Shown here one piece after another: positions 40,831 through 50,785 of a DNA stretch of 64,000 nt. The stretch covers positions 3,590,486 to 3,654,485 of the forward strand of contig NZ_CM001974.1 in the NCBI RefSeq assembly GCF_000406105.1, written 5' to 3'. The stretch comes from Dickeya chrysanthemi NCPPB 402. GTDB taxonomy: Bacteria; Pseudomonadota; Gammaproteobacteria; Enterobacterales; Enterobacteriaceae. Below the pieces are notes generated by a model that saw only the letters and a list, made by a program, of their open reading frames with translations, did no database searches and was not told the DNA's origin. A program made the position numbers and the translations under genes. Every line of letters begins with the position of its first letter. The stretch's first letter is position 1.

Positions 40831-41014
40831 TGTCGGTGTCTTATCATGAACAAAAATCGGCGGCACTTTTTTCACAACGGTGAAAGGAAAAAAAATCATA
40901 AAAGAATCATGCTATTATTATTTTCCGCCTGAATAGCTGAATGCCTGACGTTATCCTCCGTTATGGCTGTATTTTTTTTAATCACCCTGATTACCAGTAA
41001 CGGATACGCAATCC

Positions 41015-41701
41015 ATGCAGATACCCACGCCCCATCAGGCTCCGCCGGACAGTGAACAGACCTTGCTGTTACGGGCGCAGGCGCTGGCCGGTTATTCGCT
41101 GGCGGAGCTGGCCCACGTTGCCGAACTGCCGCTGCCTGCCAACCTGAAACGGGATAAAGGGTGGATCGGTGTGCTGCTGGAACGCTTTCTGGGCGCCAGC
41201 GCCGGTAGCAAGCCGGAACAGGATTTCCCCGATATCGGCGTAGAATTGAAAACCATCCCGGTCGATGCACAAGGACGGCCGCTGGAAACCACCTTTGTCT
41301 GCGTCGCCCCGCTCACCGGCAACAGCGGCGTAACCTGGGAAAGCAGCCATGTGCGCCGCAAGCTAACCCGAGTGCTGTGGATCCCGGTGGAAGGCTCGCG
41401 CCCCATCCCGCTGGGAGAACGCCGAATCGGCGCGCCGCTGTTATGGAGCCCCAGCCCGGAGGAAGAACGGCAATTACGACAGGATTGGGAAGAACTCATG
41501 GATTTGATCGTGCTGGGCAAAGTGGAAAGCATCACCGCCCGCCACGGCGAAGTGTTGCAGTTGCGCCCAAAGGCCGCCAATAGCCGGGCGCTAACCGAGG
41601 CGATTGGCGAACACGGACAGCCGATTCTGACGCTGCCGCGCGGTTTTTACCTGAAGAAAACCTTCACTACGCCGTTACTGGCCCGGCATTTTCTGCTGTA
41701 A
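41015..41701 (+). CDS. mutH: DNA mismatch repair endonuclease MutH
   Basis: The 228-residue protein (E. coli 229) has the catalytic triad Asp70, Glu77 and Lys79 in [14 protein letters not shown], numbered as in E. coli. It nicks the unmethylated strand at hemimethylated GATC sites after MutS-MutL activation. It implies Dam-directed repair in this organism. The upstream gap holds the DnaA box cluster. Confidence 0.97.
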   Translation: MQIPTPHQAPPDSEQTLLLRAQALAGYSLAELAHVAELPLPANLKRDKGWIGVLLERFLGASAGSKPEQDFPDIGVELKTIPVDAQGRPLETTFVCVAPLTGNSGVTWESSHVRRKLTRVLWIPVEGSRPIPLGERRIGAPLLWSPSPEEERQLRQDWEELMDLIVLGKVESITARHGEVLQLRPKAANSRALTEAIGEHGQPILTLPRGFYLKKTFTTPLLARHFLL

Positions 41702-41863
41702 TGCCCACAGGGCGTAGCGCAGCCTGTACCCCAAATACGTCGGGTTGCAGGAAAACCAACACACCTGCCGCCTGAAGTCCGGCGGCTGTAAATCCTCTTG
41801 CCTGCGCAGTAGCAAGACAGAGATAATAGTCGTTTACGTTTCGTTTAAGGATGCACTGAGATA

Positions 41864-42580
41864 ATGTTTGATTGGATCGCAGATCCCAATGCCTGGTTAG
41901 CGTTGGGAACACTCACCATACTGGAAATCGTACTTGGCATCGACAACATCATCTTTTTGTCACTGGTCGTCGCCAAGCTTCCCAAACATCAGCAGAACAA
42001 AGCTCGCCGTATCGGCCTGATGGGCGCTATGCTGATGCGTCTCGGCCTGCTGGCGTCCATCGCCTGGGTTATCAGGCTCACCAATCCGTTGTTTAGCGTA
42101 TTCGGGCAGGAGATTTCCGCCCGTGACCTGATTCTGTTCCTTGGCGGCCTGTTCCTGATCTGGAAATCCAGCAAGGAAATTCATGAAACCATTGAAGGCG
42201 GCTCGGAAGATCATACTTCGCAGGTACATTCCTTCTTTGGCGCCATTGTGCAGATTATGCTGCTGGACATCATCTTCAGTCTGGATTCGGTCATTACCGC
42301 CGTGGGTTTGTCTGACCATCTGTTTATCATGATGGCTGCGGTGGTGATTGCCGTCGGCGTCATGATGTTTTCCGCTCGCCCCATCGGCGAATTTGTCGAT
42401 CGTCACCCCTCGGTAAAAATGCTGGCGTTGTCATTCCTGATTCTGGTGGGCTTTACGCTGATTCTGGAAAGCGTCGATATTCATGTTCCGAAAGGCTATA
42501 TCTACTTCGCCATGTTCTTCTCCATGTCAGTAGAAGCGCTGAACCTGATGCGTGGCAAGAAATCCTCCAAAAAACAGTAA
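41864..42580 (+). CDS. ygdQ: TerC family membrane protein YgdQ
   Basis: The 238-residue protein (E. coli 237) has about seven membrane helices. TerC-type acidic motifs lie within them: LEIVLGIDNIIFLS (about 21-34) and LLDIIFSLDSVITAVG (about 131-146). These are thought to bind metal or help export it. The hairpin GCCGCC-TGAAGTCC-GGCGGC is in the 160-bp gap before it, and GGAAACGG/CCGTTTCC follows the stop (42591-42614). Confidence 0.93.
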   Translation: MFDWIADPNAWLALGTLTILEIVLGIDNIIFLSLVVAKLPKHQQNKARRIGLMGAMLMRLGLLASIAWVIRLTNPLFSVFGQEISARDLILFLGGLFLIWKSSKEIHETIEGGSEDHTSQVHSFFGAIVQIMLLDIIFSLDSVITAVGLSDHLFIMMAAVVIAVGVMMFSARPIGEFVDRHPSVKMLALSFLILVGFTLILESVDIHVPKGYIYFAMFFSMSVEALNLMRGKKSSKKQ

Positions 42581-42733
42581 TTCCCCGGTGGGAAACGGTC
42601 AATCGGCCGTTTCCTACCCTATTCTTACGTATCTTTTTAATTTTTTTGCCATAAATCCTAATCCCAGCCAAACCACGCTTTGCTAGACTGAAGAGACGTT
42701 CAGTTTTTTTGCTAAATAACAGGTAAATTCAGT

Positions 42734-42952
42734 ATGCGATTTCGGATAAAAACCGCCGTTGCCCTGACTTTTGTCGTCCTGCTCTCCGGCTGTGCCAGCC
42801 ACTATGTTATCGCCACCAAAGACGGACAGATGCTATTGACCAAAGGCAAGCCGCAGTTGGATTCGTCCACCGGGCTGCTCAGTTATACTGATGAAGACGG
42901 TGTGCAACACCAGCTCAACAACGACAATGTTTCGCAGGTTATCGAGCGTTAA
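42734..42952 (+). CDS. ygdR: YgdI/YgdR family lipoprotein
   Basis: The 72-residue protein has a lipoprotein signal ending VLLSGCAS with the lipobox Cys at about 21. The mature part [18 protein letters not shown] parallels ygdI at 20868, indicating old duplication. The function is unknown. The position between ygdQ and tas follows E. coli. Confidence 0.92.
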   Translation: MRFRIKTAVALTFVVLLSGCASHYVIATKDGQMLLTKGKPQLDSSTGLLSYTDEDGVQHQLNNDNVSQVIER

Positions 42953-43004
42953 GTCCGGTTTCCCCTCAACTGCCCCACATGGGGCGATCGTTCAGCCCGT
43001 CCCC

Positions 43005-43040
43005 CGTTATTCCCCCGTCTTCGGGGGAATAACGCGTTTT
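43005..43040 (+). terminator. Terminator after ygdR
   Basis: CGTTATTCCCCC (43005-43016) and GGGGGAATAACG (43023-43034) form a perfect 12-bp stem around GTCTTC, followed by CGTTTT. It is usable on either strand. Confidence 0.8.
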
Positions 43041-43162
43041 CCCCGCATTAATACTCCACCTTGCCGCACAAAGAGCCTTCCCCCCTCCTCACGGCTTGGT
43101 TATAGTCAAAATTGCGGTGCCGTCGCACCCGAGTTACTCAGAAGAATAAAAAGGAAACCGCA

Positions 43163-44203
43163 ATGCTCTATCACCGTATTCCCCACAGCAGTTTGGAAGT
43201 CAGTACGCTGGGTCTGGGCACCATGACCTTTGGCGAACAGAACAGCGAGGCCGATGCCCACGCCCAGTTGGATTTAGCGGTTGCCGCCGGCGTTAACCTG
43301 ATTGATACCGCGGAAATCTACCCGGTTCCGCCGCGTCCACAAACGCAGGGGCTGACGGAAAGTTATATCGGTTCCTGGCTGAAAAGCCGCGGCGGGCGTG
43401 AAAAGCTGATCATCGCCAGCAAAGTCGCCGGGCCGGTACGCCTCAATGACAATAGCCTGCGCCCGCAGCAGGCGCTGGATCGAAAAAATATCCGTGCCGC
43501 GCTGGATGACAGCCTCAGACGTCTGAACACTGACTACATCGACTTGTATCAGTTGCACTGGCCGCAACGCCAGACCAACAGCTTCGGCAAGCTGAACTAT
43601 CAGTACACCAACGAAAAACCAGCCGTCACGCTACTGGAAACGTTGGAAGCGCTGAACGAACAGGTGCGCGCAGGTAAAATTCGCTATATCGGCGTGTCGA
43701 ACGAAAGCCCATGGGGAGTGATGCGCTATCTGCAACTGGCGGAAAAACACGAGCTGCCGCGGATTGTTTCGATCCAAAATCCGTATAGTCTGCTGAATCG
43801 CAGCTTCGAGGTCGGTCTGGCGGAAATCAGCCAGCATGAAGGGGTCGAACTGTTGGCTTACTCGCCGCTGGCATTTGGCACATTGACGGGTAAATACCTG
43901 AACGGCGCCAAACCGGCCGGCGCGCGCAATACGCTGTTTAGCCGCTTTGTGCGCTATTCTGCGCCGCATACTCAGCAAGCCATCGCCGAGTACGTGGCGT
44001 TAGCGCAAAAACACGGTCTGAATCCGGCGCAAATGGCGCTGGCGTTTGTACGTCAGCAGCCGTTCGTCGCCAGTACACTGCTGGGGGCGACCACACTGGA
44101 GCAGTTAAAAATCAATCTGGATAGCCTCTCTCTGACGCTGGACGGCGAGATCCTTGACGAACTGGAAGCGATCCACCGCCGCTTCACCATTCCCGCACCT
44201 TAA
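43163..44203 (+). CDS. tas: Aldo-keto reductase Tas
   Basis: I chose the start at 43163 (MLYHRIPHSSLEVSTLGLGT), with AAGGA 11 bp before it, giving 346 residues as in E. coli Tas. Aldo-keto reductase catalytic residues are seen in NLIDTAEIYP (Asp, Tyr), IIASKVAGP (Lys) and LYQLHWPQ (His). The family reduces carbonyls with NADPH. In E. coli, tas can suppress tyrosine auxotrophy in starved cells; the natural substrate is unknown. Confidence 0.94.
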   Translation: MLYHRIPHSSLEVSTLGLGTMTFGEQNSEADAHAQLDLAVAAGVNLIDTAEIYPVPPRPQTQGLTESYIGSWLKSRGGREKLIIASKVAGPVRLNDNSLRPQQALDRKNIRAALDDSLRRLNTDYIDLYQLHWPQRQTNSFGKLNYQYTNEKPAVTLLETLEALNEQVRAGKIRYIGVSNESPWGVMRYLQLAEKHELPRIVSIQNPYSLLNRSFEVGLAEISQHEGVELLAYSPLAFGTLTGKYLNGAKPAGARNTLFSRFVRYSAPHTQQAIAEYVALAQKHGLNPAQMALAFVRQQPFVASTLLGATTLEQLKINLDSLSLTLDGEILDELEAIHRRFTIPAP

Positions 44204-44212
44204 CCTCGCCAT

Positions 44213-44242
44213 GCGCCTTCCCCACCGGGAAGGCGCAGTTTT
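44213..44242 (+). terminator. Terminator after tas
   Basis: GCGCCTTCCC (44213-44222) and GGGAAGGCGC (44227-44236) pair around CACC, followed by AGTTTT. Confidence 0.85.
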
Positions 44243-44266
44243 CAAAATACCAGCCAGTGGTCTCAG

Positions 44267-44980
44267 TTACTTAATCGACTGCAATAACGTCTTGCGTTGG
44301 TTTTCCAGTGCCGTTACCCGGTTACAGACATCGTGACCAAAACGCTGAAAATCCGCTTCCTGGTTATTCCATTCGGTCTGAATCGCTTTCTGCAACCCGC
44401 CGAGGTTGCCCATCATTGCCTGTAATGGGTTGCCGCCGCTCCCCATCTGTTTCACGCCCATTTCGTTAAGGCTGTCCTGCAAGACGCCGCCCATCGTACG
44501 TTCAACGATTTGCCGCCCGTCCTGCTCAACCTGTTTAATCGCCTGATGATGGAAAGTCAGGCCATCGCTACGATGCTCGATAATCCGATTCATCTGCTGC
44601 TTGAGTTGCTCATCCAGCGTACCAAGGCGATTGCGCACATTACTGTCGCTGCCCAATTGCTGCACAATGACCTTATCCAGCGCCTGGCGCGCTTTCTCCA
44701 GATGCTGCCTGGCTCCGTCGTCAATCCATGGCAGTTGCTGGCGAAGTTCAGACTGGTACGACTTGGCCTGCTGGCGCTGTGCCGCGCTGAGGTTCAGCGC
44801 ACTGCCGTTGCTCACGATGTCACCCTGCGGCGAAATTTGCAGATTGCCGCTGGCGCCCACCACTTTCACACTCTGTGGGCTGATAACGATGTCGTCCTGA
44901 GGTTGAACATTACACTGATAGGCCGCCTGCGCCTGCAAGGCCAGTAACATCAATGCTCCCAAGGTCATTTTACGCAACAT
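44267..44980 (-). CDS. yggN: DUF2884 family protein YggN
   Basis: I chose the start at 44980 (MLRKMTLGALMLLALQAQA|AYQC), giving a Sec signal and 237 residues (E. coli 239). The mature part has long helices (AQRQQAKSYQSELRQQLPW; RIIEHRSDGLTFHHQAI). It is likely periplasmic and of unknown function. Gene order yggN-yggL-trmB / mutY follows E. coli. No clear terminator T tract follows. Confidence 0.93.
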   Translation of the reverse strand: MLRKMTLGALMLLALQAQAAYQCNVQPQDDIVISPQSVKVVGASGNLQISPQGDIVSNGSALNLSAAQRQQAKSYQSELRQQLPWIDDGARQHLEKARQALDKVIVQQLGSDSNVRNRLGTLDEQLKQQMNRIIEHRSDGLTFHHQAIKQVEQDGRQIVERTMGGVLQDSLNEMGVKQMGSGGNPLQAMMGNLGGLQKAIQTEWNNQEADFQRFGHDVCNRVTALENQRKTLLQSIK

Positions 44981-45090
44981 AAAGACTCCTGAAAAAACAG
45001 CGCCCGACGCCAGCCGGAAATAACCGGCGGCAAAGACCAACGACCGTCATCACCGGCGATAACCGCCAGTGATGACCAAGAACGCGCGGT

Positions 45091-45438
45091 TTAACCGAGG
45101 TTGGCAGGCAAATCCCACCAGATATCAAACAGATCGCTGACCGTCACATCCGTCAATTGATGGGATACCAGCCAGTTACGCACCAGCTCGCGCTGTTCAT
45201 CGGTGCAGTTACCCAGCTTTTGCAGGCACACCAGACCTTCCCACTGCAAATAGCCGCTGCCTTCAAACGCCAACCCATTCGGCTCGATCACTTCATCGAC
45301 GAACAGATCCAACGTGCGGTCAATCTCTTCCACGCTGATTCCCTGTGGAAAACGCCAACTGACGGAAAAACCAAACTCCTGAAACTCATCGATATGTAAC
45401 TTTTTACGTAAACGACGACTCCGATTCTTATTAGCCAT
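45091..45438 (-). CDS. yggL: YggL family 50S ribosome-associated protein
   Basis: The 115-residue protein (E. coli 108) starts [24 protein letters not shown], a basic tip followed by the YggL fold. Its ATG overlaps the trmB stop by one base (TAATG), so it is translationally coupled. The family is reported to bind the large ribosomal subunit. A possible hairpin GTCATCAC/GTGATGAC lies after the stop (45048-45075). Confidence 0.92.
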   Translation of the reverse strand: MANKNRSRRLRKKLHIDEFQEFGFSVSWRFPQGISVEEIDRTLDLFVDEVIEPNGLAFEGSGYLQWEGLVCLQKLGNCTDEQRELVRNWLVSHQLTDVTVSDLFDIWWDLPANLG

Positions 45439-46157
45439 TATTGATTCCTCTCAAACATCAGATCCCAGACACCATGGCCCAGCCGTTGGCCGCGGGCCTC
45501 AAATTTGGTCAACGGCCGTGAAGCCGGACGCGGTACATAATCATAATGGTCCGACAGATTGCGATAACCTGCGACCGCACTCATCACTTCGAGCATATGT
45601 TGCGCATAAGGTTCCCAGTCGGTCGCCATATGGAACACCCCGCCAGGCGCCAGCTTACGCTTTACCAGTTCAGCAAACGGCGCCTGTACGATGCGGCGTT
45701 TGTTATGACGCGCCTTGTGCCACGGGTCAGGGAAAAACAGCTGCACCATGGCAAGCGAACCATCGGGGATCATACGCTCAAGCACGTCCACCGCGTCATG
45801 GCACATCACCCTCAGGTTATCGACGCCCGCTTCCTGCGCCGCCCCCAGGCAAGCGCCCACACCGGGGACATGCACTTCTATACCGATAAAATTTTGTTCC
45901 GGATGCTGCTGCGCCATCGTCACCAGCGACGCCCCCATCCCAAAACCGATCTCCAACACCACGGGCGCATCTCGCCCAAATAACCGGGCAAAATCCAGCG
46001 GCTCATTCTGATATTCCACGCCCATCACCGGCCAAAAATCATCCAACGCCTGTTGCTGCCCTTTGGTCAGGCGGCCCTGGCGGCGCACAAAACTGCGGAT
46101 TCTACGCAGTGGGCGGCCGTTTTCATCGAATTCCGGAGAGATGACGTTATTGATCAT
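45438..46157 (-). CDS. trmB: tRNA (guanine-N7-)-methyltransferase TrmB
   Basis: I chose the start at 46157 ([20 protein letters not shown]), giving 239 residues as in E. coli. The SAM motif is [13 protein letters not shown] (about 68-80); [15 protein letters not shown] is the tRNA-binding signature. It makes m7G46 in many tRNAs. It is divergent from mutY (163 bp between starts). Confidence 0.96.
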   Translation of the reverse strand: MINNVISPEFDENGRPLRRIRSFVRRQGRLTKGQQQALDDFWPVMGVEYQNEPLDFARLFGRDAPVVLEIGFGMGASLVTMAQQHPEQNFIGIEVHVPGVGACLGAAQEAGVDNLRVMCHDAVDVLERMIPDGSLAMVQLFFPDPWHKARHNKRRIVQAPFAELVKRKLAPGGVFHMATDWEPYAQHMLEVMSAVAGYRNLSDHYDYVPRPASRPLTKFEARGQRLGHGVWDLMFERNQ

Positions 46158-46319
46158 AATGCTTTCTGTAAGTCTGATTGGGTTGGGAAAACGCGCATTA
46201 TCCAAGGATACGGTTGTTTAGCAAGTAGGCAGAGGCGGAAAGTTCCGGTTTACAGTACATTCACTCTGTGCTGGAATCGCTGTCAAATTTTTACCTGCCG
46301 GATAACGACGCCCCTTATG

Positions 46320-47402
46320 ATGCAAGCGCAACAGTTCGCGCAACAGGTACTGGAGTGGTACGAGCGCTACGGCCGTAAAACCCTACCCTGGCAACTTGAA
46401 AAAACCCCTTATAAAGTCTGGCTGTCGGAAGTGATGCTACAGCAGACTCAGGTCGCCACCGTCATCCCTTATTTCGAACGGTTTATGGCGCGTTTTCCTA
46501 CGGTAAGCGAACTGGCGGCGGCGCCATTAGACGACGTGCTGCATCTGTGGACCGGACTCGGCTATTATGCCCGCGCCCGCAACCTGCATAAGGCGGCACA
46601 GACCATCGTTAATCGCCATGGCGGCGATTTTCCTACTCGCTTTGACGACATTGTCGACCTGCCCGGCGTGGGCCGTTCCACCGCCGGCGCCATTCTCTCG
46701 CTATCGCTCGGCCAGCACTACCCGATTCTGGACGGTAATGTCAAACGGGTGCTGGCGCGTTGCTATGCCGTAGCCGGCTGGCCCGGCAAAAAAGAGGTCG
46801 AGAAACAGCTATGGACGCTAAGTGAAACCGTCACGCCCGCGCACGGCGTCGAAAAATTCAATCAGGCGATGATGGATTTGGGCGCAATGGTCTGCACCCG
46901 CAGTCGCCCGAAATGCGAACTGTGCCCGCTCAGCAACGGCTGTATCGCTTACGCTAACCACAACTGGGCCGAGTACCCCGGCAAAAAACCCAAACAGACC
47001 CTGCCGGAAAGGGACGCCTGGTTCCTGTTGCTGCAAAACGAGCAAACCGTCTGGCTGGAGCAACGCCCGGCCGTCGGCTTGTGGGGCGGTCTGTACTGTT
47101 TCCCACAGTTCGCCACGAAAGATGAACTAACGCAATGGCTCGAGCAGCGCGGCATCCGGCGGCAGGGGCTGCGGCAGGGCATTGCTTTTCGTCATACCTT
47201 CAGCCATTTCCACCTGGATATTGTACCGATGTGGCTGGATATCTCCGACAACGGTTCCTGCATGGATGAAGGTGCCGGTCTCTGGTATAACTTAGCGCAC
47301 CCGCCGTCCGTAGGGCTTGCCGCTCCGGTGGAACGGCTGCTACGCCAGCTGGCTCAGCCGCAATCGGTCTTCGCTGACGCCTGCGCACATGATGAGGAAT
47401 AA
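46320..47402 (+). CDS. mutY: Adenine DNA glycosylase MutY
   Basis: I chose the second of two adjacent ATGs ([20 protein letters not shown]), matching the E. coli start; the first, at 46317, adds one Met. The protein has 360 residues. It has catalytic Glu37 in SEVMLQQTQ, the HhH motif [12 protein letters not shown] with Asp in LDGNVKRVL, the 4Fe-4S loop [17 protein letters not shown] (C-x6-C-x2-C-x5-C), and a Nudix-like C-terminal domain. It removes A mispaired with 8-oxoG. The yggX start is 3 bp after its stop. Confidence 0.97.
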   Translation: MQAQQFAQQVLEWYERYGRKTLPWQLEKTPYKVWLSEVMLQQTQVATVIPYFERFMARFPTVSELAAAPLDDVLHLWTGLGYYARARNLHKAAQTIVNRHGGDFPTRFDDIVDLPGVGRSTAGAILSLSLGQHYPILDGNVKRVLARCYAVAGWPGKKEVEKQLWTLSETVTPAHGVEKFNQAMMDLGAMVCTRSRPKCELCPLSNGCIAYANHNWAEYPGKKPKQTLPERDAWFLLLQNEQTVWLEQRPAVGLWGGLYCFPQFATKDELTQWLEQRGIRRQGLRQGIAFRHTFSHFHLDIVPMWLDISDNGSCMDEGAGLWYNLAHPPSVGLAAPVERLLRQLAQPQSVFADACAHDEE

Positions 47403-47404
47403 GC

Positions 47405-47677
47405 ATGAGCAGAACCATTTTTTGTACTTTTTTACAACGCGACGCCGAAGGGCTCGATTTCCAGCTCTATCCCGGCGAGCTGGGTAAACGTATCTATAAC
47501 GAAATATCGAAAGAAGCCTGGGTCTTGTGGCAGAGCAAGCAGACCATGCTGATCAACGAGAAAAAGCTCAACATGATGAATGTAGAGCATCGCAAGCTGC
47601 TGGAGCAGGAGATGGTGCAGTTCCTGTTCGAAGGCAAGGATGTGCATATCGACGGTTATACCCCGCCGCAACATTAA
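47405..47677 (+). CDS. yggX: Iron-trafficking / oxidative damage protection protein YggX
   Basis: The 90-residue protein (E. coli 91) starts [20 protein letters not shown] with conserved Cys7, a residue implicated in protecting Fe-S clusters. It follows the Fe-S enzyme MutY directly, in the mutY-yggX-mltC operon. Conserved [18 protein letters not shown] is visible. Confidence 0.95.
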   Translation: MSRTIFCTFLQRDAEGLDFQLYPGELGKRIYNEISKEAWVLWQSKQTMLINEKKLNMMNVEHRKLLEQEMVQFLFEGKDVHIDGYTPPQH

Positions 47678-47731
47678 ATGACAGGGGCCGCCAGGCGCTG
47701 ATGCATCCCTGATCCCGTACGGCTTGATACG

Positions 47732-48814
47732 ATGAAGAAACTGTTTGTTTTGCTGCTTGTCGCCCCGTTGTTGATCTCCTGCTCCAGCAAAAAAGGCGGT
47801 GAGAACAACGAGGCTTTTATCAAAGACACCAACGCCTTCGACATTTTGATGGGGCAATTCGCCAATAACATCGAAAACATCTGGGGATTGAACGAGGTGT
47901 TGATCGCCGGCCCCAAAGACTACGTCAAATACTCTGATCAATATATGACGCGTAGTCACGTCAACTTTGACGCCGGTACCATCACCATCGAAACCATTTC
48001 TTCAACGAATTATCAGGCCAGTCTGCGTCAGGCCATCATCACCACCTTGCTGATGGGGGATAACGCCAGCAATACCGACCTCTATTCCGACGCCAACGAT
48101 ATCCAAATCAGCCGCGAGCCGTTGCTGTACGGCCAGGTGTTGGACAACACCGGCCAGCCGATCCGCTGGGAAGGCCGCGCCGGCAATTTCGCTGATTATC
48201 TGCTGCAAAATAAACTGCAACGCCGCACGTCCGGTATGCGCGTGATCTGGTCGGTGACGATTCAACTGGTGCCGAACCACCTGGATAAACGCGCGCACAA
48301 ATACCTGCCGATGGTGCGTCAGGCTTCCGAGCGCTATGGCATCGACACCTCGCTGATTCTGGCGATTATGCAAACCGAGTCCAGCTTTAACCCCTACGCG
48401 GTGAGCCGCTCCGACGCGTTAGGATTAATGCAGGTGGTGCAGCACAGCGCCGGGCGCGACGTATTCAAGATGAAAGGCAAATGGGGACAACCGAGCCGCA
48501 GCTACCTGTTTGACCCGGAAAACAACATCGATACCGGTACGGCTTATCTGTCGATGCTGAAAAACGTCTACCTGTCGGGCATTCAGGACCCGACATCGCA
48601 ACGCTACGCGATGATCACTGCCTATAACGGCGGTGCCGGCAGCGTGTTGCGGGTCTTCTCCAGCGATAAGGACACCGCGTTTAGCCTTATCAATAATATG
48701 TCGCCCGGCGAGGTTTACCAGACGCTGACCACCCGCCATCCATCGGCGGAATCGCGGCATTATCTGTACAAGGTCAACACGGCGCAGAAAAACTATCGCG
48801 GTTATAGTCGCTAA
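47732..48814 (+). CDS. mltC: Membrane-bound lytic murein transglycosylase C
   Basis: The 360-residue protein (E. coli 359) is a lipoprotein with lipobox LISC (Cys17). The C-terminal SLT domain has the catalytic Glu in [17 protein letters not shown] (about residues 208-224), with ALGLMQV and [13 protein letters not shown] following. It cleaves murein glycan chains with anhydro-ring formation. It closes the mutY-yggX-mltC operon. Confidence 0.96.
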   Translation: MKKLFVLLLVAPLLISCSSKKGGENNEAFIKDTNAFDILMGQFANNIENIWGLNEVLIAGPKDYVKYSDQYMTRSHVNFDAGTITIETISSTNYQASLRQAIITTLLMGDNASNTDLYSDANDIQISREPLLYGQVLDNTGQPIRWEGRAGNFADYLLQNKLQRRTSGMRVIWSVTIQLVPNHLDKRAHKYLPMVRQASERYGIDTSLILAIMQTESSFNPYAVSRSDALGLMQVVQHSAGRDVFKMKGKWGQPSRSYLFDPENNIDTGTAYLSMLKNVYLSGIQDPTSQRYAMITAYNGGAGSVLRVFSSDKDTAFSLINNMSPGEVYQTLTTRHPSAESRHYLYKVNTAQKNYRGYSR

Positions 48815-48826
48815 CGTCGCACGCTA

Positions 48827-48868
48827 CAGGCGGTGTCCGGATTTCATAACGGACGCCGCCTGTTTCCC
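48827..48868 (+). terminator. Terminator after mltC
   Basis: CAGGCGGTGTCCG (48827-48839) pairs with CGGACGCCGCCTG (48850-48862) with one mismatch, followed by TTTCCCTC. The T tract is short. The following 48869-49254 is AT-rich, with no gene seen, and would carry the ansP promoter. Confidence 0.75.
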
Positions 48869-49254
48869 TCTGTTGGTCAACATTTTCTGCCTCCCGCCTT
48901 GCCGCCTCCATCCCACACATTAGTAATGATTAATAAATAATCAATGCAAACGATTGGTTACAGTCATAAGCAAACACTATCTAAAAAGCTAATTAATAGA
49001 TTTAAAGACTTTAAAACCTAAATTTATCAAATTAATTATTTGAAAAAATAAAAATAGAAAGCATAAAAACAAAACAAACCCATTGAATCAACGCAGAGAA
49101 TTTTTGCCTCTCCGGTCAGGACACGGTAGCATCGCTGACGTTTTTGGCCCACCAACGCGGCAGAGCCAGAAAACCTAATCCACTCGATGAGTCAGGCTGT
49201 GACACAACAGCCATTTCATGCTCCTGAATGACAGACAAGGGAACCTAACGGGTA

Positions 49255-50712
49255 ATGAATCAACATAAAAACGAGACCGAACACCACGCCAAACGACGCT
49301 GGCTCGATTCACATGAGGCGGGTTACCACAAAAGCATGGGTAACCGCCAGGTACAGATGATCGCCATTGGCGGTTCGATTGGCACCGGCTTATTCCTTGG
49401 TGCCGGTGCTCGGCTGCAAATGGCAGGCCCGGCGCTGGCGCTGGTCTATCTGGTATGCGGCATTTTCTCTTTCTTCATTCTGCGCGCCCTGGGCGAGCTT
49501 ATCGTGCATCGCCCCTCCAGCGGCAGCTTTGTTTCCTACGCCCGCGAATTTTTGGGTGAAAAAGCCTCTTATGTCGCCGGTTGGATGTATTTCCTCAACT
49601 GGGCGATGACCGGCATCGTCGATATCACCGCCGTCGCGCTCTACATGCACTACTGGGGCACCTTTGCCGAGGTCCCTCAGTGGATGTTCGCACTGGGTGC
49701 GCTGGCGATCGTCACCACCATGAACATGATTGGCGTGAAATGGTTCGCCGAGATGGAGTTCTGGTTTGCGCTGATCAAAGTCGCCGCAATTTCCCTGTTT
49801 CTGGTCGTGGGTACGATTTTTCTGGGGTCCGGTAAAACGCTGGACGGCAACATACCAGGGCTGCACCTGATTACCGACAACGGCGGCTTATTCCCACACG
49901 GCTTGCTGCCGGCATTGGTGCTGATACAAGGGGTTATCTTTGCGTTCGCCGGCGTAGAGCTGATCGGCACCGCCGCCGGCGAGTGTAAAGACCCGGAAAA
50001 GACGCTACCTAAAGCGGTCAACAGTGTTATCTGGCGTATTGGCCTGTTTTACGTCGGGTCGGTCATTCTGCTGGTTTGCCTGCTGCCGTGGAATGCGTAT
50101 CAGGCTGGGCAAAGCCCGTTCGTCACCTTCTTCAGCAAGCTGGGCGTGCCCTATATCGGCACCATCATGAATATCGTGGTGCTGTCGGCGGCGCTCTCCA
50201 GCCTTAACTCCGGGTTGTACTCCACCGGCCGCATCCTGCGTTCGCTGTCTCAGGGCGGTTCCGCGCCGAAATTCCTTGGCAACATGAGCGCCCAGTCTGT
50301 GCCCTATGCCGGGATTCTGGTCACCGTCTGTATTCATGTGATCGGGGTATTTCTCAACTATATTGTGCCGTCGCAGGTATTTGAAATCGTGCTGAACGTC
50401 GCCTCGCTCGGCATTATCTGCTCCTGGGCATTCATCATTATTTGTCAGATGAAGCTGCGTCAGGCGATTCGTCAGGGCAAAGCCGCACCGGTTTCTTTCC
50501 GTATGCCGCTGGCGCCGTTCTCTTCCTGGCTGACGCTGGCGTTTTTGCTCAGCGTACTGGTACTGATGGCGCTGGATTACCCGAACGGCACCTGGACTAT
50601 CGCCACCATTCCGGTGCTGGCCATCATGCTGATTGCCGGCTGGTACGGGCTGCGTAAACAGAAAGAAGAAGTCAACCGGCTGAAAGCAGAGCACGAGAAA
50701 ACAGCCGCCTGA
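49255..50712 (+). CDS. ansP: L-asparagine permease AnsP
   Basis: The 485-residue protein is an APC-family transporter with 12 predicted helices. It shares KRRWLDSHEAGYHKSMGNRQ and the substrate motif GGSIGTGLFLGAGARLQMAGP with E. coli AnsP (499), and has the shorter C-terminus of this family. It imports L-asparagine with protons across the inner membrane. In E. coli nupG lies at this place between mltC and speC, so this gene replaces it here. Confidence 0.9.
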   Translation: MNQHKNETEHHAKRRWLDSHEAGYHKSMGNRQVQMIAIGGSIGTGLFLGAGARLQMAGPALALVYLVCGIFSFFILRALGELIVHRPSSGSFVSYAREFLGEKASYVAGWMYFLNWAMTGIVDITAVALYMHYWGTFAEVPQWMFALGALAIVTTMNMIGVKWFAEMEFWFALIKVAAISLFLVVGTIFLGSGKTLDGNIPGLHLITDNGGLFPHGLLPALVLIQGVIFAFAGVELIGTAAGECKDPEKTLPKAVNSVIWRIGLFYVGSVILLVCLLPWNAYQAGQSPFVTFFSKLGVPYIGTIMNIVVLSAALSSLNSGLYSTGRILRSLSQGGSAPKFLGNMSAQSVPYAGILVTVCIHVIGVFLNYIVPSQVFEIVLNVASLGIICSWAFIIICQMKLRQAIRQGKAAPVSFRMPLAPFSSWLTLAFLLSVLVLMALDYPNGTWTIATIPVLAIMLIAGWYGLRKQKEEVNRLKAEHEKTAA

Positions 50713-50726
50713 TGACCCATTAGCGA

Positions 50727-50757
50727 TAAAAAAACCGGGGGTTTATTTCCCCCGGTT
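50727..50757 (-). terminator. Bidirectional terminator between ansP and speC
   Basis: AACCGGGGG (50733-50741) and CCCCCGGTT (50749-50757) pair over a 7-base loop. On the minus strand the stem is followed by seven T residues; on the plus strand by CCTCTTT. It serves the convergent genes. Confidence 0.9.
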
Positions 50758-50785
50758 CCTCTTTGGTGAATACAGCACAAGCCAG

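Noticed and set aside
41730..41790. Fourth copy of the mosaic repeat after mutH
   Set aside because: Only GGGTTGCAGGAAAACC recalls the repeat ends; there are no terminal inverted repeats and no shared hairpins.
48944..48959. PurR-box-like ATGCAAACGATTGGTT upstream of ansP
   Set aside because: It matches only about 12 of 16 positions of the palindrome, and ansP is not a known PurR target.
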